A program made the translations under genes and the position numbers. From Hyaloscypha bicolor E (lineage: Eukaryota > Ascomycota > Leotiomycetes > Helotiales > Hyaloscyphaceae), in assembly GCF_002865645.1 (NCBI RefSeq), contig NW_020194615.1:620001-684000 (forward strand): a DNA stretch of 64,000 bases, read 5' to 3'. This document shows positions 54,954 through 64,000 of the stretch, in pieces. Each line of letters begins with the position of its first letter. Position 1 is the stretch's first letter. The notes beneath the pieces are model-generated. The model was given only the letters and a program-made list of their open reading frames with translations, was not told the DNA's origin and ran no database searches.

Positions 54954-57533
54954 TCACCTTCTCTCGCTTTCTGATATAGCATAATATCTGAGGCAATTTT
55001 CACCCGCCATCTCACACAATTTGCAACTCAGCGAAGGATCACAATCGCTCCCGTCCTGCGCACACTTCTCACACGGAAGATTATCAATTCGACGAAGTGG
55101 TATTTCGGTTGGAAGGGTGGTGCCTTTGAAGTCTTCTTGCCCCTTTTTGTTGAAAGACATTCCTGAAGAGTCGACTTCCATTTTTCCAACTCCCGGGGTT
55201 AATAGATCTGCATCCTCATTTTGCTGCCTAAGTCTATAAGCCGTAAATACACTCTTTGCAATAACTTCTAGTTTCGTCATTGGCCATTTGTTGTAGATGC
55301 TATTCAACTGAGAAGATGACTTGATTTTTCCAAGATGGTCATCCCAAATTTCCATGGCCTGGTTGAAATCGGCAGTTGTTGCTGCCAATTTAGAAGTCTT
55401 AAGGGACTCTGTTGAGTGCCAACGAGCAAAGGGCTCAACACTAGCCAACTTCGGCGTGGTTGCGCTCGGATTTTCATTCTGTGTCTTGATTTTGACAAGT
55501 TCTAGTTCTCTTTCTTTGTCAAGCAGATCACTATTTTTCTTATCCTGTCTTGTTAGCGTAGCCTAGATGAACTTAGAATTAGCTTATGTTCTGATAGTGT
55601 CGGTAGCATAAAAGAGCGAACAAGCACCTTCCGGATGAATCAAGGCCATTTTAATATCGGTAACGTAAAGTCCGCCAAACTTGATCCTTGATTTGAAAGA
55701 GAAAGTATGCAGAATACGTACTTCTGCTTCTGTAACTTTGTTCTCGACAGAAATTTGATTGTTCGATCTTGCGGCTCCGATCAGAGTGATGGCCGGGTCA
55801 TACGGCAAATACCCCAACATAGCAATCGGCATAGAAACGATCAGGAGCGTTGAGTCACTAGCAAAACCAGCTTCTACCCTGACAGACTTCGCTTCTACTG
55901 GGAGTGTTGACAACCAATCCGCTAAAAGTTCAGTAGATAAGTCGCCTGGTTTTATGTCTTCGCTGATACGTATACTGAAGAGAAGTCTCGGGTATTCTGG
56001 AAGTTGTGACACCGAAGTCATTGATGAAGCGACATCGCTGTTAGATAGATGATTACTTGAAGCTGCTACACTCTCTTCTAGCGTGCTCCCTGATCCCCTA
56101 AAAAGTATCCTGGGTTAGCCTTGATCGAAAAAGTAAAACGGGTTCTATAAAGCACGCAACATCTCATAACGCTTCGGACATTGTGATGACCGGAAGAAAG
56201 AGAGTTAGAAACTATGCCTACACAGAAAAGTTCGTGTTGTGGCCACAATGATAGGTAGTTTCTATCAACCCAGGCCCGTATGAGGTATCTTTTATCGGTA
56301 GACGCTTAGATAATAATGTTATACTTCGAGGAAGTCGATGATCTTGGGTTAGTACCAAATGAACTGGAGGCTTTCTAAACTCGGCAGCCTTCACCGGTAG
56401 CCCTTGAACTTCCGTGAAGAGGAGATTATACAAGTATCCAACTGTAAATGAAGGCTTGTTGAGCAGGGCTCGTAATTGTGAAACGAGTGCGTGGGTGAAT
56501 GAGAACGGCCCAACTCCGTTGGCAGAATTATTGAACGCGCATGCGGCAAGGAGCTCGGTGACACCGTTGCCTAATAATCAATAAACTTGATGTTTTAGAG
56601 TGAGGAATATATTTTACCTTCATCGGTGTTGCTTAGGCCAGAGGCACAGCAGTCTAGAAGCACCAAAACATCGGATTGAGATTCCTCCAACGCATTTTGA
56701 ATACCCGACCACTTGACGGTAGGTTGTCGGTCACGTTTGCTGTTCCGGTAACTAGTGTTTAGTTGTCGGGGTCAGATCTGACTTTTACTCACGTGTCAGT
56801 CAAATTGGGATATTGACATGTGCTAACCTTGTCCATATCGCCTGCCCATGGTTGCTCAACTTGCCGTGGCCAGCGTAGTAGACGATTTTGAGGTGTTTAG
56901 TATCGTTGTCGTCCAGGAACTGCAGGATCTTGAGGTTAAGAGCTGTATGACTATTCACATCGGGAATTTTCCATTCCTCAACCTCAAACCCATACTGCCC
57001 AAGATGATTAGCCCTTTATTTAGCACTTTTCAGAATCTTGAGAAGTACCAAGTTGATAAACACATCGCTTAAAGCTCCTATCTCTAAGGATACAGGAAGG
57101 TTGGGGTCCTCATCCGCCCAGGATAGGAGGATTGCCGAAACCTGCCGGAGAGTGAGCAATGTGATTGAGAAGTTATTTCATTACCTATCTGGGGTACGGA
57201 AATTTAAGGAGCTCATGTATTAACCTGAGTTTGGTAGGGGTAAAGAGAAGCTTTTCTAACCTTGGTATATCTGGATCTTCGATCCCCAGTGCCCGAAAAT
57301 ATAGCATTGGCGGTAAGTTGAAGACCTCTTCTAAAATCTTGGAGGCCAATATGGTGGTTTAATTGATCAATGTCGTAGCCTGGCGGTGGCAAAACGTATG
57401 ATTCAGGCGTTTCAGATGATTCATCGACCGGCTGGATTGACGGAGCAGCTCGCGCATCCATCTTGCATCCATCGGTTTCCCAAGCTTTATCGTTACTTCC
57501 CTCACAATGTTCTTCCTCTCGTACTGTAGACAT
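54954..57533 (-). CDS. Caspase-like (metacaspase-type) protein with C-terminal Cys6 motif
   Basis: Exons read by eye: 57533-57261, 57141-57049, 56994-56828, 56751-56618, 56570-56222, 56097-55628, and a last exon within 55562-54954. The first six join in frame. The N-terminal 90 residues are polar. Residues about 92-230 form a clan CD caspase-like fold with the catalytic His in YYAGHG (H165) and the catalytic Cys in LLDCCASG (C213). A second conserved region follows (YPRLLFSIRISEDI, AGFASDSTLLIVSMP). The last exon encodes a coiled-coil-like KERELELVKIK and a Cys cluster CEKC..C..C..CEMAGENC, spaced C-x2-C-x6-C-x5-C-x2-C-x6-C as in Zn(II)2Cys6 domains. The splice into the last exon is not resolved: the best GT..AG pair (55627-55563) is out of phase. 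Homologues relate to regulated cell death and vegetative incompatibility; the role here is inferred. Confidence 0.8.
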
Positions 57534-57773
57534 GGGTGGCTTGTCTTTGGAAGGTTCAAGACAAAATTCGAAGGTTTCCAGAAGCAACTGGCCGCGCCGA
57601 TGATTTCTTATGTGAAGCCTTGTCCAGGGCTCAGGGCCTCGGTGACAGGGGTTCTCGCTTACAGCGATATTAATAACAATCGTCTAAATCGCATTTTAAG
57701 CGAGTCACGAAAACCCCTTGCGATAAAACGTCTAAAGCACTACCTTTAATTACAATTCCGCAAATTACTTAAT
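57534..57773. other. Upstream region of caspase-like gene
   Basis: About 240 bp of normal composition upstream of ATG 57533, before the AT-rich island begins. It should hold the promoter. Confidence 0.4.
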
Positions 57774-60290
57774 AACCACAACTCTAATTAGGAAGGAAAG
57801 TTTATATAATTAATGGGGGCATCTAGTTCTACCGTTTGCTAACTGGTATACTTATATAGATGCCTTACCACCTGACCCCAACTATAATTACCCGGATTAA
57901 TAATATACTATATATGCCTGCCGAGTTAATTATATCAAATTATATTATATAGCTAGTATTGAACTATTATATAACCATACGTATAATATATAGGCATAAG
58001 GTATGAATTAATGCGAATCTCCCTATTAGACGATATTTAGAAGGCCCTATATAGGCTATTACTTAGAAAATAGAATAAGCTATTAAGTAACTATTAGAGC
58101 AGATATTTTAGTTCTACTAAAATGAAATTACTGACTTCTTATTTAAAGTATTTAGTATTCAAGTATCTCAGCCTATAATTTCTATAGTTCTTAAAAGAAT
58201 ATAAGTTATATAGAAGAAGCTAAAAGTCGAAGCCGCCTAGAGAAATTAAGAACTATATATATAATAGTAAAATAATCTTTAGTATTTTATTATAGATTAA
58301 ATTATTTATATAAGCAAATCAGGAAATAATAATTATATAAGAGATTATTAATATAATTAGATTAATTCAGGAGTTTATACTAAAGTTTATTAATAACTAG
58401 CTTTAAAGAAGAAAGTCTTAATACTTCCGATATATATAATTAATAAATATGTTATTAAATTAGTAACTTTTTATAATATCTATATAGCTAATATCTTTAA
58501 AGACTTTATTATTAATAACCTTTTATCTCTTTATAACCTATATTCAGGCCCCTATTTAGTTATTATAATAAATAATACTTTAGTATATTAGTTTTATTAA
58601 TATAAAATTATTAATACTTATAAATAAAAAGAAGTTTAGATATACTTCTTATTACTTTACTTATTTGATTTCAATTTAATTAAGAAGTTCTTTAGTAACC
58701 TAAAAGGCTTTATTTAATAATAAATTTACTTTTTCTTCTTTTTTCTTCTTTATTTTTAGTTTATAGAATTATATTTTAATAGAAAGCTTTTTATATATAT
58801 TTATTATCTAAAAAGTTCAAATTCAAATATCTGATTCTATTATAATTATATCTAGTTTAATAACTATTATTTTTAGAATATTTTAAATATTTCAAATAAA
58901 AATAACTCTATTTTAGAATCTAATTATATATATATACTTTTCTATTTATTATTTTAATATTAACTACTAAAAATTACTCTATTACTATTTATTAAAGAAG
59001 TTTATTTCCTTATTTCAAATAAACTTATTTGTTTTCTTATTATACTTTTCTATTTAGTAATTAAATTATAAAATAAATTAGAAAAAGGGTTATTAAATAA
59101 ATTAATTTATAATTAATTAAGAATTACCTATATCTATAAGGCTTTATACTATAAATAACTCTTTTTACCTATTATATACTCGCTTAAATTCGGATATTCT
59201 CTTAATAATTAATATAGTAATTCCTAATAAAACTTTATATTATTCGAGAGTTCCTATTATTATAAATAGCTTTAATATTTCAAGATTATTACGGAATTAT
59301 ACTTGTATTATATTTATAATACTTTTAATTACTTACTAGTAAAAAGGTTCTATTTTATTCTAAAATAGAAATGCTTTATATTTTACTAGAGCTTTATTAT
59401 TATTAATATACTAAATTAGAAAGAAAAATAAAAGAATTTACTAATATTTATAATATTTAGTATAATATAATAAAATATAAGCTTATTAGATATAGAAATA
59501 AAAATAATTATATTTATACGAAAATCGCAATTAAACTAGAATAAATAAAGCTAATATTATATTATAATTTATAACTAGAACTTAAGATTAAATAGCTTAA
59601 GGTTATATAGTATTTATTATACTAATTATAGGATTTATAAAATTAGACTTGTATTTTCTCTTTTATATAATTATTTTATTTAGATTAATATCTTAATATA
59701 TAGTAATTTATTTAGATAAAAGTTTATTAATAATAATATACTTTACTTATTTATTTTATTAAAAAATATTAATCTTATAATATATTTAATTTCTCTTTAA
59801 TATATAATAATAATTACTTATATTACTATAAATTCCTTCTTTCTTATACTTATATATATTAAAGATCTATAAGTAAATAGCTTCCTAAATACTTATATTC
59901 GAATCTTATATAGCCTTTTTAATAAGCTAATAATTAATAATAAAATCTCGAGGTTTTTAGATAAAGAACTTATATATAGGCAAGCTAGTAATATCAGGAA
60001 TATAGCTATTAAAAACATTATTTTCGAGAGAGATTAGTTCGAAATCGAGTAATATTTCTTAAATAAAAGTTAGTTAAGCTTTAGTTATAGTTTTTAGAAA
60101 TTTTAAAAGTATAAATTTAATTAATAGTTCTATAAAAATCTTTAATTATAAAAGTATTATAGTTTTTTTAATTTCTATATTACTTTGTTTAATAGAGGCT
60201 AGCTTTTATAAATATAATAGATATATATAATAGTATATAAATTAGTATTAGATATTATAAATCTGGTTTCCTATTTTAAATAAAGCTTAT

Positions 60291-60360
60291 AATTAGAATT
60301 ATATAAGTAATTAGAATTATATAAGTAATTAGAATTATATAAGTAATTAGAATTATATAA
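60291..60360 (+). repeat. 18-bp tandem repeat in AT island
   Basis: About four copies of ATATAAGTAATTAGAATT in a row with no mismatches, notable inside otherwise decayed sequence, so probably a recent expansion. Confidence 0.85.
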
Positions 60361-60799
60361 ATTATATGAAATTATATTTTCTAGTTAAATAAAGTATTTT
60401 ATAGGCTTGGCTAAATATTAGAGAATATATAAAGAGATATTTCTAGCTTTAGAAAGAGGTATTAATTAGTTTTTTATTAGAATTAATTCTTGGAATTAGT
60501 TATATTTATAAGTATTATTCTATAGCTTACTTATTTTAATTACTTATATATTATTTTACTATTATATATCTTATATTCTAATTAATTTAATTTTTGGAAA
60601 GTAGTTTATTATAAGATAATTAAGCTATTAATAAATAAAACTATTAATAGCTAAAATATTAATTAGAAGAAATACTTCTATTATTATTAGAATAACCCAG
60701 CCGGATATCTAGAAAAATATCTAGTCTAGTATTCTTTATATTATTTAATTAGAAAAAGGAAATAGAACTCAGATATTTCTAGAATTAGTTAGTAAAATA

Positions 60800-62800
60800 A
60801 TAATAATAGAGAAATTAGTAATAGCTTACTATTATATTATTAAATGAGAAGTAGAAATGTAATAGAAAAAGAATTTAGAAAAGCTAGAAATTCAGATCTA
60901 TTATTTTAAAAATATTTGAATATCTAATATAGAACCCGTTATACTTCTAGTAATACTTTTAGTTCGGAAGACTCTAAAAACCCGAAAACTGCCTATTTAC
61001 TAGAAAAAGAATATTAAAGAAATCTAGAACTTCTTTTACTAGATAAAGTTAAATAATATAAAAATAATAGAATTATTTAGGCTACTAATATAATAAAAAT
61101 TATATATTATATTTCCTATTTTAAGAATATAGTTAGAGATATCTAGAAATATAGGAAGTAATTAGTAGATATTAATATTATAGATTAGAAGGCTTTTATT
61201 AAATTTATAAAGAATTCTATTTTAGATCCCGAGAATTATAGTAATAATACTTTTATTTTAGTTTAAGAATATTAAATAATAGCCAGGCTAGAATATCTAA
61301 AGCTTTATATCTTATTTAAATAGCCTATTAAATAACTTAGAATATATAAATTTATTATAAAAGCAAAATAACTTATTTAGTAGTTTAAGATAAGAGATTC
61401 GAAATAAAATTAATTATTAAGGAAATATTTTATAAGAAAGAAAGAAGCTTATTTCTATAATTATAAGAGTTAAGAATAATTTAAATTTATTTATTTAATA
61501 GAAATATAATAATAATCTAACAAAATAATAAAGAAAAATAGAAAAGAAATATATTTCTATTATAAGATTTATAAAACCGGATATAATTTGCTTTATTTAT
61601 TAGAAGAAAGATTACTATATTATTATTTATTTAAATTAGAAGAAACCAACTTGCTATAATTATAATAAATCTGGCTATAAATTATATAAATACCTAAAAC
61701 TAAAAAAGCCGGGAAATAAATATATTCTATAATAGTTATATTTATTTATATTATAGAAAGCAAGGTTTCTAAAACGAGAATAGTAATTAAGATTATTATT
61801 AAAATAAAAAAAGATAAATAAAAGATTAGAATATTAGTTAATTCTAATATAGAAACTAATTATATAAAAAGAAGATTAGTTTTAAATATAAGTATTTTAT
61901 TAATATTAAAAGTAATTCTCTTATTTTTACTAGAAGAAAAAAGAATTTATTTATATAAAGATTATATTCTTGAGATTATTATTAAGAATATATTAGAAAA
62001 CTAAAAAGAGGCTAATATATATTTTATATTATATAATTTTAATCTAAACTATATTAATATAATATCTGAATTCCTATAGTTTTATTAAATTAATTCTTTG
62101 ATTTTCTTTAGAGAAATAATATAAAAATACTAGATTTAATTATAAAAAATTAAAGTTTTAAATATTAGAAAGTTTACTAAAATAATAAAATATAAAATAT
62201 ATATTTTTCTATTAATTACTTATTTTATAATAAATAGCTAAAGAATTATTATTATTATTATAAATAAAATAGTTATATTTTCTAATAAATATTAGAACTT
62301 TTTTTAAGTATTATTTATAAAGGCTATAAATATATTACCCGACTATTATATAAATCTAGAATTAGAATTCTAATTATTATATAGTTCTATATATATTTTA
62401 TTAGAAAGAGAGCTTAAAATTCTTCGGGAATATCTTAATACTAGTTTAGAAAAGAAATAAATTCATTATTTTATTAGCTTAGCTAGTATTCTAATTATAT
62501 TTATTCTAAAAAAAGAAGACGGCTTATATCTATATATTAATTACTAGAATCTAAATAAAATTATTATTAAGAACTAAATACTATTATTACTTATTAGTAA
62601 AATAATAAATAAACTTTATAAAGCCAAGATATATATAAAGCTAGACTTAAAATATACTTATTATTAGTTATAAATATAGAAAAATAATAAATAAATAATA
62701 ATATTTCGAATATATTATAAATATTTTAAGTATTATATTATATTTTTTATATTATTTAATATTTTAATAATTATTAGTATAGCTATTTCTTTAGGAATTA
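60800..62800 (+). mobile_element. RIP-mutated Ty3/gypsy gag-pol relic
   Basis: In one plus-strand frame at about 62509-62750, with many stops, the reverse transcriptase backbone is still readable: KKEDGLYLYI, NLNKIIIKN, LYKAKIYIKLDLKY. Cys, Asp and Arg/Gln codons are changed to Tyr, Asn or stops as expected from G-to-A and C-to-T changes. At 61560-61720 two segments look like CCHC zinc knuckles in which Cys has become Tyr (YNYNKSGYKLYKY). The order gag then RT fits a Ty3/gypsy element on the plus strand. No intact open frame remains and the LTRs were not identified. Confidence 0.75.
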
Positions 62801-63540
62801 TATATATAATTACGAGATATAGGATATAAGATATAAATAATAGAATATAGGTAATAGAATATAAAATACGGGATATATTTATATAACCTTATATCTTATT
62901 AGTAACTTAACTAGTAGATTAGACTTTTTTAGGCTTAGTAAATTTAGGAATTATATATTAATACTATAATACTATAATTCTTACTTCTAAATAATAATAA
63001 CTTTACTAACTAATATAACTAGTACTTTTATACTTATATAATAGTACTATATATTACTAGTAAACTAATACTAATTAGTTTATATATATAGATTAGAGAA
63101 GATTTTAGATTAGTCCTAAAAGTATTTAGTAGCCTAAGACAAATCTAGTCTATTCTATATTAAAGAAAGAAACTACTTATTAATTTTATAAAAGTATTTA
63201 ATAGCCTATAAAGAAAATATCTAGCTTTTGCTAATTAGTAAATAATTAGTTATTTAACTATTTATCTATTTAACTTCTACTATTTTTTAAAACTAACTTC
63301 TTTTAGCCCCAAGACTACTTTCTTAGAAATTATCTTTTTTACTTATATAATACTTATATTTATAGAACTCTTTTTCTGGAATATATATCCTATATATGCC
63401 CTTAAAGCTCTTTAATTACTACTTTAATTTTACTATTAAATCAAGTTCTTTGAGCTTTAGACCCTCCCGGAATTATAATATTTTATTTCCTAAATTTCTT
63501 ATTATAAACGAAATATTTACTTTAATACCCTTAATACCCC

Positions 63541-63670
63541 TAGATATCTGGGGCATCTGGTATCTCAACCAGGTATCTGGCATCTTAATCAGGTATCTAA
63601 ACCAGGCATCTGGCATCTTAACCAGGCATCTGAACTAGGCATCTGGCATCTGAACCAGGTATCTGGATAC
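63541..63670 (+). repeat. Minisatellite with 'accaggtatctgg' units
   Basis: Roughly six imperfect copies of a unit of about 10-20 bp built from aaccaggtatctggcatctt. It lies inside less AT-rich sequence, suggesting it is younger than the surrounding RIP-affected DNA or escaped mutation. Confidence 0.75.
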
Positions 63671-64000
63671 CTTTACCACCGAACCCTTTCTATGAACCTA
63701 CTACGAACCACCTTACCTTTGAACCCCTCCTGCTACGAACCATACATATATACTAGAGAGAACCTGAACTCGGTTTAGTATAGATATTAATAAGGGAAAG
63801 AAGCTAATTAAGAAATAGAAGAACGGTATTAATTCAGTAATTATAATAAAGGCTAAACTTCAGGAATATATAATTACTAAGATATATTAGTATATCTTAT
63901 ATAAAAAGAGTAATAATAATCTATAGGATCTATTCTAGAATAATTTTAAAAACTTTAATAATATAGTATATAATCTAATTAACTATATATTTATATAAAA

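Larger units (their letters stand above)
57774..64000. other. AT-rich, RIP-like repeat island
   Basis: More than 6 kb dominated by A and T with frequent TAA/TAT codons in all frames and hardly any CpG. No intact gene. The sharp change in composition at about 57770 and the TG-to-TA pattern in the retroelement relic argue for repeat-induced point mutation of transposon sequence. The island runs off the window end. Confidence 0.8.

Noticed and set aside
1..64000. CRISPR arrays, prokaryotic operons or a prophage
   Set aside because: Tandem repeats here lack the spacer pattern of CRISPR, genes are intron-bearing and separately spaced, and the families are fungal.

Overview
This window is nuclear DNA of a filamentous ascomycete (Pezizomycotina). 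The grounds are short introns of about 47-130 bp with GT..AG borders and CTAAC/CTAAT branch sites, fungal-specific families (RTA1-like, 2EXR, Zn(II)2Cys6 regulator, Nuc_deoxyri_tr2-like, VWA-RBR protein), and AT-rich islands whose decayed retroelements carry a TG-to-TA signature typical of repeat-induced point mutation (RIP). I cannot fix the order or genus from sequence alone; a Leotiomycetes-like fungus would fit. No bacterial-style operons, CRISPR arrays, rRNA or convincing tRNA genes were found.

Layout. 1-6.1 kb: a secreted beta-helix-like protein gene, then a repeat-rich stretch with a roughly 420-bp imperfect palindrome and the 3' end of an LTR retrotransposon (open reading frame tail, polypurine tract, 203-bp LTR). 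6.3-18.3 kb: small membrane and hypothetical genes, an RTA1-like exporter, a conserved small protein, and cysteine dioxygenase. 18.3-22.1 kb: mostly gene-free, with an 18-bp minisatellite. 22.1-28.1 kb: a tautomerase, two tandem 2EXR genes (the second frameshifted), an SGNH hydrolase with an in-frame stop, and a nucleoside deoxyribosyltransferase-like protein. 29.2-31.3 kb: a six-exon Zn(II)2Cys6 transcription factor. 31.4-35.7 kb: gene relics, a hAT-type MITE with a perfect 8-bp target duplication, and a dead MFS transporter. 36.1-41.0 kb: a luciferase-like monooxygenase and a large VWA + RBR ubiquitin-ligase-like protein. 42.8-45.5 kb: a decayed secreted-protein gene hit near its 3' end by a second palindromic MITE, then a small gene with a probable GC-AG intron. 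48.7-51.9 kb: a 2-oxoglutarate/Fe(II) oxygenase and a zinc alcohol dehydrogenase. 53.5-57.5 kb: a caspase-like (metacaspase-type) multi-exon gene whose downstream exon carries a Cys6 cluster. 57.8-64 kb: a very AT-rich island containing a mutated Ty3/gypsy gag-pol relic.

The genes do not form an obvious pathway or biosynthetic cluster. The window reads as ordinary housekeeping and accessory genes broken up by transposon debris. The most distinctive items are the caspase-like gene with a C-terminal Zn2Cys6-like motif beside a RIP island, the VWA-RBR fusion, and two structured MITEs whose borders can be read base by base. Exon boundaries given here are read by eye from splice signals and frame continuity, and should be treated as models.
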